From: JAITWN01 sp050486285
GTDB taxonomy: Bacteria; Pseudomonadota; Gammaproteobacteria; SZUA-140
DNA length: 64,000 nt
Assembly: GCA_050486285.1 (NCBI GenBank)
Contig: JBJHCZ010000001.1
Location: 310,001-374,000, forward strand
Direction: 5' to 3'
In this document: positions 41,227-50,015 of the stretch, piece after piece
How the letters are laid out: every line of letters begins with the position of its first letter
How positions within the stretch are numbered: the stretch's first letter is position 1
Made by a program: the position numbers and the translations under genes
Notes under the pieces: generated by a model
Told to the model about the DNA's origin: nothing
What the model saw: the letters and a program-made list of their open reading frames with translations, nothing else
Databases searched by the model: none

Positions 41227-42897
41227 ATGAGTGAAAGTTTCGCAGAGCTCTTCGAACAGAGCCAGTCCGGCAAGCAGATGCGTCTCGGTTCCATCGTTAC
41301 CGGCACCGTCGTCGCAATCAAAACCGATGTCGTCATCGTCAACGCGGGCCTCAAGTCCGAGGGCGTCATCCCGATCGAACAATTCCTGAACGACCAGGGT
41401 CAGCCCGAGGTCGCCGTCGGCGATGTGGTCGAGGTCGCGCTCGACGCCGTCGAGGACGGCTTCGGCGAGACGCGGCTGTCGCGCGAGAAGGCCAAGCGCA
41501 CCAAGCAATGGGATGTGCTCGAGACCGCGATGGAGAACGACCAGAAGATCACCGGTCGCATCAGCGGCAAGGTCAAGGGTGGTTTCACCGTCGACATCGG
41601 CGACATCCGCGCCTTCCTGCCCGGATCGCTGGTCGATGTGCGCCCGGTCCGCGACCTCACGCATCTCGAAGGCAAGGATCTCGAATTCAAGGTCGTCAAG
41701 ACCGATCGCCGGCGTAACAACGTCGTCGTCTCGCGCCGCGCCGTCGTCGAGAGCGAGGGCAGCGCCGAGCGTGATGCGCTGCTGGCGAATCTCGAGGAAG
41801 GCCAGGTCATCAAGGGCCTCGTCAAGAATCTCACCGACTACGGCGCGTTCATCGACCTCGGCGGCATCGACGGCCTGCTGCATATCACCGACATGGCGTG
41901 GAAGCGCGTCAAGCAGCCCTCCGACATCGTCAACATCGGCGACGAGATCGAGGTCAAGGTGCTGAAGTTCGACCGTGAGCGCAATCGCGTCTCGCTCGGC
42001 CTGAAGCAGCTCGGTGAGGATCCGTGGGAGAACCTGACCCGCCGCTATCCGGTCGGCGCGCGCGTGTTCGGCAAGGTCACCAACATTGCCGATTACGGCT
42101 GTTTCGTCGAGATCGAGGACGGCGTCGAAGGCCTGGTCCATGTCTCCGAGATGGACTGGACCAACAAGAACATCCACCCGTCGAAGGTCGTGCACCTCGG
42201 CGACGAGGTCGAGGTCGTCGTGCTCGATATCGATGCCGACCGCCGCCGCATCTCGCTCGGCATCAAGCAGTGCCAGCCGAACCCGTGGGAAGACTTCTCG
42301 ACCCGCCACAACAAGGGCGACAAGATCAGCGGCACCATCAAGTCGATCACCGACTTCGGCATCTTCGTCGGTCTCGAAGGCGGTATCGACGGCCTGCTGC
42401 ATCTGTCCGACCTGTCGTGGAGCCAGCCCGGCGAAGAGGCCGTGCACAACTACAAGAAGGGCGATGAACTCGAGGCCGTCATCCTCGCGATCGATCCGGA
42501 GCGCGAGCGCATCTCGCTCGGCGTCAAGCAGCTGGAGCGCGATCCGTTCGAGCTCTTCGTCGGCGAGCACCCGAAGGGCAGCATCGTCACCGGCAAGGTC
42601 TCCGAGGTCGATGCCAAGGGCGTCACCGTGATGTTCGAGGACGGCGTCGAGGGCTACATCCGCGCCGCCGATCTTGCCCGCGACCGCGTCGACGACCCGA
42701 CCCTCGTGGTCAAGGTCGGCGATGAAATCGAGGCCAAGTTCACCGGCGTCAACCGCAAGAACCATACGCTGATGCTGTCGGTCAAGGCCAAGGACGAGCA
42801 TGACGAGGCCGAGGCGGTCAGGGAATACGGCAAGAGCGGGCAGGGCACGACAGCGACGACGCTGGGCGACCTCATCAAGGAGCAGATGAACAAATAA
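41227..42897 (+). CDS. rpsA: 30S ribosomal protein S1
   Basis: This 556-residue RNA-binding protein has six S1 domains. Repeats are visible from MRLGSIVTGTVVAIKTDVVIVNAGLKSEGVIP onward, with characteristic GAFIDLGGIDGLLHITDM, GCFVEIEDGVEGLVHVSEM and GIFVGLEGGIDGLLHLSDL. The length equals that of E. coli S1 (557). It delivers mRNA to the ribosome. The gene sits in the conserved cmk-rpsA-ihfB order. Confidence 0.98.
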   Translation: MSESFAELFEQSQSGKQMRLGSIVTGTVVAIKTDVVIVNAGLKSEGVIPIEQFLNDQGQPEVAVGDVVEVALDAVEDGFGETRLSREKAKRTKQWDVLETAMENDQKITGRISGKVKGGFTVDIGDIRAFLPGSLVDVRPVRDLTHLEGKDLEFKVVKTDRRRNNVVVSRRAVVESEGSAERDALLANLEEGQVIKGLVKNLTDYGAFIDLGGIDGLLHITDMAWKRVKQPSDIVNIGDEIEVKVLKFDRERNRVSLGLKQLGEDPWENLTRRYPVGARVFGKVTNIADYGCFVEIEDGVEGLVHVSEMDWTNKNIHPSKVVHLGDEVEVVVLDIDADRRRISLGIKQCQPNPWEDFSTRHNKGDKISGTIKSITDFGIFVGLEGGIDGLLHLSDLSWSQPGEEAVHNYKKGDELEAVILAIDPERERISLGVKQLERDPFELFVGEHPKGSIVTGKVSEVDAKGVTVMFEDGVEGYIRAADLARDRVDDPTLVVKVGDEIEAKFTGVNRKNHTLMLSVKAKDEHDEAEAVREYGKSGQGTTATTLGDLIKEQMNK

Positions 42898-42928
42898 AGC
42901 AGGTTTCGTTTATCAGGGATTGGGGGCA

Positions 42929-43282
42929 ATGGCAATGACGAAATCAGAACTAATAGAAACAATCGCGCAGAAACAGAAGCACCTTTCCTACAAGGACATC
43001 GAGTTCGCGGTCAAGACGATGATCGAGCAGATGGCTCAGTCCCTGGCCAGCGGCGAGCGCATCGAGATCCGCGGCTTCGGCAGCTTTTCCCTGCACTTCC
43101 GCCCGCCGCGCATGGGCCGCAACCCCAAGACCGGTGAACCGGTGCCGCTGGCCGGCAAGTATGTCCCCCATTTCAAGCCCGGTAAGGAGCTTCGCGAGCG
43201 CGTCAATGAAGGCATCAACAGCGACAAGCCGCGGTCCTCGCACATGCAGTCGGGCGAGAAGCTGATGAGTCGGGAGATCTGA
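42929..43282 (+). CDS. ihfB: Integration host factor subunit beta
   Basis: DNA-bending HU/IHF-family protein. MTKSELIETIAQKQKHLSYKDIEFAVKTMIEQMAQSLASGERIEIRGFGSFSLHFRPPRMGRNPKTGEPVPLAGKYVPHFKPGKELRERVN aligns end to end with E. coli IhfB, including the RxGRNPxTG DNA-binding arm. About 20 extra residues follow (GINSDKPRSSHMQSGEKLMSREI). The start is ATG 42929 (MAMTK) or ATG 42935 (MTK); AGGGATTGGGGG serves either. IHF commonly assists sigma-54 promoters, of which three candidates are in this window. Confidence 0.96.
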   Translation: MAMTKSELIETIAQKQKHLSYKDIEFAVKTMIEQMAQSLASGERIEIRGFGSFSLHFRPPRMGRNPKTGEPVPLAGKYVPHFKPGKELRERVNEGINSDKPRSSHMQSGEKLMSREI

Positions 43283-43303
43283 CGTCCGACGACGATCCCG
43301 ATC

Positions 43304-43597
43304 ATGAAGCGTATCGTCGGGTTTCTGTTCGTCCTTCTGGTTCTGGTCTTCGGCCTGTTCTTCGGCCTGCTCAACGCCGATCCGGTACAGGTCAACTATT
43401 ACTTCGGATCACGCGAACTGCCGCTGTCCTTCGTGCTCGTGATGATGCTGGTCATCGGCGCGCTCGCCGGCGCGCTCGCCGGCCTCGGCGTGGTCCTGCG
43501 CAGCAAGCGTGAGGTCCGTCGCCTGCGCAAGGAAATCCGGGTTGCTGAAAAAGAACTGAGCAATCTGCGCTCTCTCCCGCTCAAAGAACCCCGCTGA
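43304..43597 (+). CDS. lapA: Lipopolysaccharide assembly protein A (DUF1049)
   Basis: This 97-residue inner-membrane protein has two membrane spans (IVGFLFVLLVLVFGLFFGLL and LSFVLVMMLVIGALAGALAGLGVVL) joined by the conserved NADPVQVNYYFGSRELPLS loop. A basic and acidic coiled C terminus follows. LapA works with LapB in control of LPS synthesis through LpxC turnover. Its stop overlaps the lapB start (TGATG). Confidence 0.93.
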   Translation: MKRIVGFLFVLLVLVFGLFFGLLNADPVQVNYYFGSRELPLSFVLVMMLVIGALAGALAGLGVVLRSKREVRRLRKEIRVAEKELSNLRSLPLKEPR

Positions 43598-44763
43598 TGC
43601 CGCTCGAGTACCTGTGGCTGCTGCTGCTTCCGGTAGCTGCCGCGTCAGGCTGGTGGATGGCGCACCGCAGTCTTGCCGCGGGGCAGGGGGCCGCCCGCGT
43701 GCCGCGCGACTACTTCAAGGGCATCAACTTCCTGCTCAACGAGCAGCCCGACAAGGCCATCGAGGTATTCACGAAGATGGTCGAGGTCGACAGCGACACC
43801 GTCGAGCCGTACTTCGCGCTCGGCAGCCTGTTCCGTCGCCAGGGCGAGGTCGAGCGCGCGATCCGCATCCACCAGAACCTGATCGCGCGCCCGTCGCTGC
43901 ATCGCGTGCAGCGCAATCATGCGCTGCTCGAACTGGGCCAGGATTACCAGCAGGCGGGCCTGCTCGACCGCGCCGAGCACATGTTCCTCGAACTGCTCGA
44001 CCGCGAACCGCGCAACGTCACGGCGCGCCGGCTGCTCATCGATATCTATGAGCAGGAGCGCGAATGGGACAAGGCGATCACGATCGCGGCGTCGCTGGAA
44101 TCCCATACCGGTCTGTCGCACCGTCATGTCATCGCCCATTACTACTGCGAGCTCGCCCGCCAGGCGCTGGACCTGCGCGACTTCCCGCGCGCGCGCAAGA
44201 TGATCCGCCGCGCCTATTCGAACGATCGCCTTTGCGTGCGCGCGAGCCTGCTCGCCGGCGAGTCGGCGCGTCTGCAGGGCAACTGCAAGGCCGCGATCCG
44301 CGCGCTCAAGCGCATCGACAAGCAGGATCCGCGCTACCTGTCCGAGGCAGTCGAACCGCTGATCGACTGCTATGAACGGCTCGGCCGCGTCGACGAGGGC
44401 ATCGGCTGGCTCGGCGAGGTGCTGATGCAGCAGGACGCCTTCAAGCCGGTGCTGATGTACGTCGGCTTCCTGCAGAAGCACGGCCGTGACGCGGCGGCCT
44501 GCGATTTTCTCAGCCGTCACCAGCAGCGCCATCCGTCGCTGCCGGGACTCGCCTACCTGCTCGACACCCTGCCCGGCGAGTTGCCGGACACCGGGCCGCG
44601 CGAACGTCTTGAGATGGCCCGCGCCTCGATCTCTAAACTACTTGAAAATATAAGTCTATATTACTGTAATAATTGTATTTACAAGGGGAATGTCATGCAC
44701 TGGCAATGCCCGAGCTGCCGCTCCTGGAATTCGATCCTGCCTTACCAGGGGACGCCCGGATGA
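43597..44763 (+). CDS. lapB: Lipopolysaccharide assembly protein B
   Basis: This 388-residue protein has an N-terminal membrane anchor (YLWLLLLPVAAASGWWMAH), then TPR repeats (YFKGINFLLNEQPDKAIEVFTKMVEVDSDTVEPYFALGSLFRRQGEVERAIRIHQNLI and following). A C-terminal rubredoxin-like zinc knuckle has two CxxC pairs (YYCNNCIYKG and HWQCPSCRSW). LapB recruits LpxC to FtsH. The zinc-domain codons at 44630-44700 are strikingly AT-rich in an otherwise GC-rich gene and hide a near-consensus sigma-70 promoter. The stop overlaps the pyrF start (ATGA). Confidence 0.95.
   Translation: MPLEYLWLLLLPVAAASGWWMAHRSLAAGQGAARVPRDYFKGINFLLNEQPDKAIEVFTKMVEVDSDTVEPYFALGSLFRRQGEVERAIRIHQNLIARPSLHRVQRNHALLELGQDYQQAGLLDRAEHMFLELLDREPRNVTARRLLIDIYEQEREWDKAITIAASLESHTGLSHRHVIAHYYCELARQALDLRDFPRARKMIRRAYSNDRLCVRASLLAGESARLQGNCKAAIRALKRIDKQDPRYLSEAVEPLIDCYERLGRVDEGIGWLGEVLMQQDAFKPVLMYVGFLQKHGRDAAACDFLSRHQQRHPSLPGLAYLLDTLPGELPDTGPRERLEMARASISKLLENISLYYCNNCIYKGNVMHWQCPSCRSWNSILPYQGTPG
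44642..44670 (+). promoter_or_regulatory. Internal sigma-70 promoter within lapB, upstream of pyrF
   Basis: TTGAAA (44642-44647), exactly 17 bases, TGTAAT (44665-44670). It lies in a short AT-rich island inside the lapB coding sequence, about 90 bases before the pyrF start. The local codon bias of lapB is abandoned here, suggesting selection on the DNA. Confidence 0.65.
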
Positions 44764-45473
44764 ACGGGCAGCACAAGCGGATCATCGTCGCGCTGGACTT
44801 CGCCGACCCGGCCGCGGCGCGCGCGCTCGCGCCGCGGCTCGATCCCCGCGCCTGCCGCGTCAAGGTCGGCAAGGAACTGTTCACGCGCGCGGGACCGGGT
44901 ATCGTCGAGGAGCTGGCCGGCCGCGGCTTCGAGGTCTTTCTCGATCTCAAATTCCACGACATCCCGAACACCGTCGCGGCGGCCTGCCGCGCCGCGGCTG
45001 AGCTCGGCGCATGGATGGTCAACGTCCATGCCCAGGGCGGACGCGCGATGATGGAGGCCGCGCGCGACGCGGTGGCCGGCGCGCGGCGGCCGCCGCTGCT
45101 GACCGCGGTCACCGTGCTGACCAGCCTCGACGATGCGCAGTTGCGCGAGATCGGCTATGACGGCGATGCGCAGGGCCTGGTGTCGCGGCTGGCCGGGCTC
45201 GCCGAACAGGCCGGTCTCGACGGCGTCGTCTGTTCCCCGCGCGAGGCCGCGCGGTTGCGCGCCGAACGCCGCGCCGGTTTCGTGCTGGTGACGCCCGGCA
45301 TCCGACCCGCCGGCGTCACGAGCGACGACCAGAAGCGCGTCATGACGCCCGCCGACGCGCTTGCCGCCGGCGCCGACTACCTCGTCATCGGCCGGCCGAT
45401 TACCGCTGCCGGCGATCCTCTGAAGGCCCTGCAAGCGATCCGCGTAGGCATCGGCGAGACCGCCGCCGATTGA
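44760..45473 (+). CDS. pyrF: Orotidine 5'-phosphate decarboxylase
   Basis: This 237-residue last enzyme of UMP synthesis has RIIVALDFADPAAARALAPRLDPRACRVKVGKELFTRAGP, the catalytic EVFLDLKFHDIPNTVAAACRAAAELGAWMVNVHAQGG containing the DxKxxD motif, VCSPREAARLR, LVTPGIRPAG and YLVIGRPITAAGDP. It begins on the lapB stop. Probably served by the promoter inside lapB as well as read-through. Confidence 0.97.
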   Translation: MNGQHKRIIVALDFADPAAARALAPRLDPRACRVKVGKELFTRAGPGIVEELAGRGFEVFLDLKFHDIPNTVAAACRAAAELGAWMVNVHAQGGRAMMEAARDAVAGARRPPLLTAVTVLTSLDDAQLREIGYDGDAQGLVSRLAGLAEQAGLDGVVCSPREAARLRAERRAGFVLVTPGIRPAGVTSDDQKRVMTPADALAAGADYLVIGRPITAAGDPLKALQAIRVGIGETAAD

Positions 45474-45543
45474 GCCGCGCTGTCGCGACTGCGAAGCTGG
45501 CATCGCAGTCACCATCCACCATGGTTAAAGGGAGTTGACCACG

Positions 45544-45840
45544 ATGAAACCTGTACGCAGCATCCTGTTGGCCGCGTTGCTCGCCGGGCTAAGTCTCGGC
45601 GCCCACGCGGACAAGATCGACATCAACCAGGCCGACGCCGCCGCGCTGGCCGGGCTCAACGGCATCGGGCCGGCGCGCGCCGAGGCGATCGTCGAGCACC
45701 GGCGCATGCACGGGCCGTTTCGCAGCATCGAAGCGCTGGTCGAGGTCCGCGGCGTCAGCGTCAGCCTGATCGAACGCAACCGCGATCGACTGACGGTCGG
45801 CAACACCGCGCCCGAACCTCCGCGCGCCGCGTCCGACTGA
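45544..45840 (+). CDS. ComEA-like helix-hairpin-helix protein
   Basis: This 98-residue exported protein has a signal peptide (VRSILLAALLAGLSLGAHAD). The ComEA-type HhH pair follows: KIDINQADAAALAGLNGIGPARAEAIVEHRRMHGPFRSIEALVEVRGVSVSLIERNRDRL. ComEA relatives bind DNA in the periplasm during transformation; many short stand-alone members have no proven role. AAAGGGAG precedes ATG 45544. A strong terminator follows. Confidence 0.88.
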   Translation: MKPVRSILLAALLAGLSLGAHADKIDINQADAAALAGLNGIGPARAEAIVEHRRMHGPFRSIEALVEVRGVSVSLIERNRDRLTVGNTAPEPPRAASD

Positions 45841-45870
45841 GCCCGCCCGACCCGCTTCACTCCACCTTCA

Positions 45871-45897
45871 CGGCCCTGGCGACAGGGCCGATTTTTT
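45871..45897 (+). terminator. Rho-independent terminator after the ComEA-like gene
   Basis: CGGCCCTG-GCGA-CAGGGCCG forms a perfect 8-bp GC-rich stem, followed by ATTTTTT. It closes the long plus-strand block before manC. Confidence 0.95.
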
Positions 45898-45905
45898 CCG
45901 CGCCG

Positions 45906-45914
45906 TGCTATCAT
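45906..45914 (+). promoter_or_regulatory. Extended -10 upstream of manC
   Basis: TGC-TATCAT, a good extended -10 element, lies 23 bases before the manC ATG and just after the terminator. No -35 hexamer is evident. Confidence 0.35.
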
Positions 45915-45936
45915 CGGCGGCTATGGAATCGCTTTC

Positions 45937-47412
45937 ATGCACAAGCTCCAGCCGGTAATTCTTTCAGGCGGCTCCGGCACGCGCCTGTGGCCGCTGTCCC
46001 GGGAGCACTACCCGAAGCAGTTGCTCGCCCCGTTCGGCGGGCACACGCTGTTGCAGGCGACCGTCGCCCGCCTGGCCGGCCTCGATACCGGCGAGGGTGA
46101 CGGTGACCCCACGGTGGCGCCCCCGCTGGTCGTCTGCAGCGAGGAACACCGCTTCCTCGTCGCCGAGCAGTTGCGCCTGGCCGGCACGCCGCCCGGCCAT
46201 CTGATCCTCGAACCGGTCGGCCGCAATACCGCGCCGGCGGCGACGCTCGCCGCATTGCACATCGCCGGCGAGGACTCCGCCGCGGTGATGCTGATCATGC
46301 CGGCCGATCACCTGATCCGCGACACTGCCGCGTTTCATGACGCGGTGCGCTGCGGTCTCGATGCCGCGGCGCGGGGCGCGGTCGTCACCTTCGGCATCGT
46401 CCCCGCGCGCGCCGAGACCGGCTATGGTTACATCCGCAAGGGCGCGGCGCTCGATGCCACAGGCGGCGTCACGCCGTACCGCATCGATGCCTTCGTCGAG
46501 AAGCCGGACGCGGCGACCGCGCAGGGCTACCTCGACTCCGGCGACTACCTGTGGAACAGCGGCCTCTTCATGGTGCGCGCCGACGTCTGGCTCGACGCGA
46601 TCGCGCGTTTCCGCCCGGACATCCACGCCGCGGTCATGCGCGCGCATGAGGCCGGCAGTCAGGACGGCGACTTCTTCCGCGTCGGCAAGACAGATTTCAC
46701 CGCCTGCCCGGGCGAGTCGATCGACTACGCGGTGATGGAGCGGTTGACCGGCGCGGACGGGGAGGGCGCGGTCGCGGCGGTCGTGATCCCGCTGGCCGCC
46801 GGCTGGTCCGACGTCGGCGCATGGTCCAGCCTGTGGGAAGTGATCCCGCAGGACGACGACGGCAATATCCTGCGCGGCGACGTCCTCGCCGAGGCCACGC
46901 GCGATTCGCTGCTGTTCGCGGAAAGCCGCCTGCTCGCGGCGATCGGCCTCGACAACATCATCGTCATCGAGACCGCGGACGCGGTACTGGTCGCGCACAA
47001 GGACCACGCGCAGTCGGTCAAGCAGATCGTGCAGCGCATCAAGGCGGCCGGGCGCAGCGAGCACCAGCTCCATCGCCGCGTGCACCGGCCGTGGGGCAGC
47101 TATGAGGGCGTCGACCAGGGCGACCGCTTCCAGGTCAAGCGCATCTGCGTCAATCCCGGCGCGTCGCTGTCGTTGCAGATGCATCATCACCGCGCCGAAC
47201 ACTGGATCGTCGTCCGCGGCACGGCCAGGGTCACGCGCGGCGACGAGACCTTCCTGCTCAGCGAGAACCAGTCGACCTACATCCCGATCGGCGAGCGCCA
47301 CCGGCTCGAGAACCCCGGCTCGCTGCCGCTCGAGATCATCGAAGTGCAGTCCGGCAGCTACCTCGGCGAGGACGACATCGTCCGCTTCGACGACCACTAC
47401 GGCCGGAAATAA
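45937..47412 (+). CDS. manC: Mannose-1-phosphate guanylyltransferase / mannose-6-phosphate isomerase
   Basis: This 491-residue bifunctional enzyme makes GDP-mannose. The nucleotidyltransferase domain (about 1-290) has ILSGGSGTRLWPLSREHYPKQLL, LMIMPADHLI, GYGYIRKG and AFVEKPDAATAQGYL. The C-terminal cupin isomerase domain (about 340-490) has RPWGSYEGVDQGDRFQVKRICVNPGASLSLQMHHHRAEHWIVVRGTARV with the metal-binding histidines. GDP-mannose feeds exopolysaccharide or O-antigen synthesis, which fits the polymer locus at 53-60 kb. A type B palindrome begins five bases after its stop. Confidence 0.96.
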   Translation: MHKLQPVILSGGSGTRLWPLSREHYPKQLLAPFGGHTLLQATVARLAGLDTGEGDGDPTVAPPLVVCSEEHRFLVAEQLRLAGTPPGHLILEPVGRNTAPAATLAALHIAGEDSAAVMLIMPADHLIRDTAAFHDAVRCGLDAAARGAVVTFGIVPARAETGYGYIRKGAALDATGGVTPYRIDAFVEKPDAATAQGYLDSGDYLWNSGLFMVRADVWLDAIARFRPDIHAAVMRAHEAGSQDGDFFRVGKTDFTACPGESIDYAVMERLTGADGEGAVAAVVIPLAAGWSDVGAWSSLWEVIPQDDDGNILRGDVLAEATRDSLLFAESRLLAAIGLDNIIVIETADAVLVAHKDHAQSVKQIVQRIKAAGRSEHQLHRRVHRPWGSYEGVDQGDRFQVKRICVNPGASLSLQMHHHRAEHWIVVRGTARVTRGDETFLLSENQSTYIPIGERHRLENPGSLPLEIIEVQSGSYLGEDDIVRFDDHYGRK

Positions 47413-47417
47413 TCGAA

Positions 47418-47492
47418 GGGGTCAGAGTCGTTTGATCGTCAACTGTGCACAATGGCTGTTAAAGATGGTGGTGATCAAACGACTCTGACCCC
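47418..47492. repeat. Type B GGGGTCAGAG palindrome between manC and cysC
   Basis: The 20-bp arms GGGGTCAGAGTCGTTTGATC are separated by 35 unrelated bases. It starts five bases after the manC stop and ends 30 bases before the cysC ATG. Confidence 0.93.
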
Positions 47493-47522
47493 GTTGACCC
47501 ATAACTTGCGGAGAATAATTGA

Positions 47523-48137
47523 ATGAGCGACAGCAAGAAGAGCACCAACGTGGTATGGCATCACGCGACCATCGACCGCGCGATGCGCGAGAAGATGAAC
47601 GGGCACAAGAGCGTGGTGCTGTGGTTCACCGGGCTGTCGGGCGCGGGCAAGTCGACGCTGGCGCACGCGGTCGAGGACCGGTTGCACCTGATGAAGTGCC
47701 GCACCTTCGTGCTCGACGGCGATAATATCCGCCACGGCCTGTGCGGCGATCTCGGTTTCTCCGACCAGGACCGCGTCGAGAACATCCGTCGCATCGGCGA
47801 GGTGTCGAAGCTGTTCGTCGAGGCCGGCGTCATCACGCTGACTGCGTTCATCTCGCCGTTCCGCGCCGACCGCGACCGCGTGCGCGGCCTGATGCCGCAC
47901 GGCGACTTCCTCGAGATCTACTGCAAGGCCTCGCTCGATGTCTGCGAGGAACGCGACGTCAAGGGCCTGTACAAGAAGGCGCGCGCCGGCGAGATCAAGG
48001 CCTTCACCGGTATCTCGTCGCCCTACGAGGAACCCGAGAATCCCGAACTCGTCGTCGAGACCGACAAGCTGTCGCTCGAGGACAGCGCCGAGCTGGTCAT
48101 CGCGATGATGAAGGAGCGGGGGATTCTGCCGTCGTGA
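47523..48137 (+). CDS. cysC: Adenylylsulfate kinase
   Basis: This 204-residue enzyme phosphorylates APS to PAPS. WFTGLSGAGKSTLAHAVEDRLH carries the P-loop (37-45), LDGDNIRHGLCGDLGFSDQDRVENIRRIGEVSKLF is the signature region, and FISPFRADRDRVR includes the conserved serine. It is followed by an SLC13-type sulfate carrier gene, so the two probably serve sulfate uptake and activation. PAPS may be used for assimilation or for sulfation of the nearby polymer; the sequence does not tell. GCGGAG precedes the ATG. Confidence 0.96.
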   Translation: MSDSKKSTNVVWHHATIDRAMREKMNGHKSVVLWFTGLSGAGKSTLAHAVEDRLHLMKCRTFVLDGDNIRHGLCGDLGFSDQDRVENIRRIGEVSKLFVEAGVITLTAFISPFRADRDRVRGLMPHGDFLEIYCKASLDVCEERDVKGLYKKARAGEIKAFTGISSPYEEPENPELVVETDKLSLEDSAELVIAMMKERGILPS

Positions 48138-48208
48138 GGCGGGACCGCGATCCGGCGTCGCCCCGCCGCGCATGATCCCGCAGGGAATCACCACGACCGA
48201 GCGCAGTC

Positions 48209-49975
48209 ATGAGCCCTGAAGCCTGGTTTACCGTCGCGGTCGTCGGGCTGTGCTTTGCGCTGCTCGCGTCGAACCGCGTATCGGCGGACATCGCGCTGAT
48301 GGGCGGGCTGACCCTGCTGCTGGTCAGCGGCATCCTCACGCCGGGCCAGGCCCTGTCGGGCTTTTCCAATGAGGGCATGATCACCGTCGGCGTGCTCTAT
48401 GTCGTCGTCGCCGGCCTGCGCGACACCGGCGCGATCGGCTGGGTCGTGCAGTACATGCTCGGCCGGCCGAAGTCGCTGGCCGGCGCGCAGATCCGGTTGA
48501 TGACCCCGGTCGCCGGCCTCAGCGCGTTCCTCAACAATACACCCGTCGTCGCGATCATGATCCCGGCGGTGCAGGACTGGGCGCGGCGCAACCAGATCTC
48601 GGTATCGAAGCTGCTGATCCCGCTGAGCTACGCCGCGATCGCCGGCGGCACCTGCACGCTGATCGGCACCAGCACCAACCTCGTCGTCAACGGCCTGCTG
48701 ATCCGCGAGACCGGCGGCGGCATCTCGATGTTCGAGCTGGCTTGGGTCGGCGTGCCGCTGACCATCGTGGTGATCGCGGTGACGATCCTGCTGAGCCGCT
48801 GGTTGCTGCCGGACCGCCTGCCGGCGATCGGCCAGTTCGCCGACGCCCGCGGTTACACCGTCGAGATGCTGGTCGATCCCGACGGCCCGCTGGTCGGCAA
48901 GACCATCGAGCAGGCCGGGCTGCGCCACCTGCCGGGGCTCTATCTCGCCGAGATCGATCGCGGTGACCAGGTGCTGCCGGCGGTGTCGCCGCTCGAGCGC
49001 CTGCAGGCCCGCGACCGCCTGGTGTTCGCCGGCGTCATCGAATCGGTCGTCGACCTGCAGAAGATCCACGGACTCACGCCGGCGACCAACCAGATCTTCA
49101 AGCTCGACATGCCGCGCCCGGAGCGCTGCCTGGTCGAGGCAGTGATCTCGGAGAGCTGTCCGATCGTCGGCAAGAGCATCCGCGAGGGCCGCTTCCGCAC
49201 GCTGTATAACGCTGCGATCATCGCGGTGTCACGCCGCGGCGAGCAGGTCAAGATGAAGATCGGCGACATCGTGCTGATGCCCGGCGACACGCTGCTGCTC
49301 GAGGCCAATCCGTCCTTCGTCGTGCAGCAGCGCAACTCGCGGGATTTCTATCTGGTCAGCCGGCTCGAGGACTCATCGCCGCTGCAACACGAACGCGCGC
49401 CGCTGGCGATCACGATCATGGTCGCGATGGTGCTGTCGGTCGCCTTCGGCTGGCTCAGCATGCTGCAGGGCGCGCTGCTCGCCGGCGGCCTGATGCTGAT
49501 CACCCGCTGCACGCGCGCGCGCACCGCGCGCCAGACCGTCGACTGGCAGATCCTGATCGTCATCGGCGCCTCGCTCGGCATCGGCGAGGCGCTGCACCTG
49601 ACCGGCGCCGCCCAGGCCATCGCCGGCAGCATGCTGGCGCTGATCGGCAACGACCCCTGGGGCGCGCTGCTGATGGTCTACGTGATCACGGCGCTGTTCA
49701 CCGCGATCATCACCAACAACACCGCCGCGGTGCTGATGTTCCCGATCGCGCTGGCGCTCGCGCGCACCCTCGAGGTCGACTTCATGCCGTTCATGATCAC
49801 GATCATGGTCGCAGCGTCGATGAGCTTCGCGACCCCGATCGGCTACCAGACCAACCTGATGGTGTTCGGCCCCGGCGGCTACCGATTCAACGACTATCTG
49901 AAGCTCGGCCTGCCGCTGACGGCGGTGGTGGGGGTGGTCGTGATGCTGATCGTGCCCGCGATCTGGAGTTTCTGA
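48209..49975 (+). CDS. SLC13/DASS-family anion permease with two TrkA-C domains
   Basis: This 588-residue inner-membrane carrier has several membrane spans at the N terminus (PEAWFTVAVVGLCFALLAS, IALMGGLTLLLVSGILTPGQALSGFSNEGMITVGVLYVVVAGL), the SLC13 ion-binding loop FLNNTPVVAIMIP, and LIGTSTNLVVNG. A central cytoplasmic pair of RCK_C/TrkA-C domains (about 205-390) is followed by a second membrane bundle with the mirrored motif ITNNTAAVLMFPIALAL and ATPIGYQTNLMV. Such proteins next to cysC are usually sulfate transporters. Substrate sulfate is inferred from the neighbour. Confidence 0.9.
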   Translation: MSPEAWFTVAVVGLCFALLASNRVSADIALMGGLTLLLVSGILTPGQALSGFSNEGMITVGVLYVVVAGLRDTGAIGWVVQYMLGRPKSLAGAQIRLMTPVAGLSAFLNNTPVVAIMIPAVQDWARRNQISVSKLLIPLSYAAIAGGTCTLIGTSTNLVVNGLLIRETGGGISMFELAWVGVPLTIVVIAVTILLSRWLLPDRLPAIGQFADARGYTVEMLVDPDGPLVGKTIEQAGLRHLPGLYLAEIDRGDQVLPAVSPLERLQARDRLVFAGVIESVVDLQKIHGLTPATNQIFKLDMPRPERCLVEAVISESCPIVGKSIREGRFRTLYNAAIIAVSRRGEQVKMKIGDIVLMPGDTLLLEANPSFVVQQRNSRDFYLVSRLEDSSPLQHERAPLAITIMVAMVLSVAFGWLSMLQGALLAGGLMLITRCTRARTARQTVDWQILIVIGASLGIGEALHLTGAAQAIAGSMLALIGNDPWGALLMVYVITALFTAIITNNTAAVLMFPIALALARTLEVDFMPFMITIMVAASMSFATPIGYQTNLMVFGPGGYRFNDYLKLGLPLTAVVGVVVMLIVPAIWSF

Positions 49976-49982
49976 ACCTCAC

Positions 49983-50015
49983 GGGGTCAGAGTAGACTTC
50001 GTCTACTCTGACCCC
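49983..50015. repeat. Type A GGGGTCAGAG palindrome between SLC13 and PAS-GGDEF-EAL genes
   Basis: The 15-bp arms GGGGTCAGAGTAGAC with a 3-base centre lie in a convergent gap, seven bases after the SLC13 stop. On the minus strand it gives the PAS-GGDEF-EAL protein its last residues GSE and stop TAG. A partial CTGACCCC copy follows at about 50028-50035. Confidence 0.93.
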
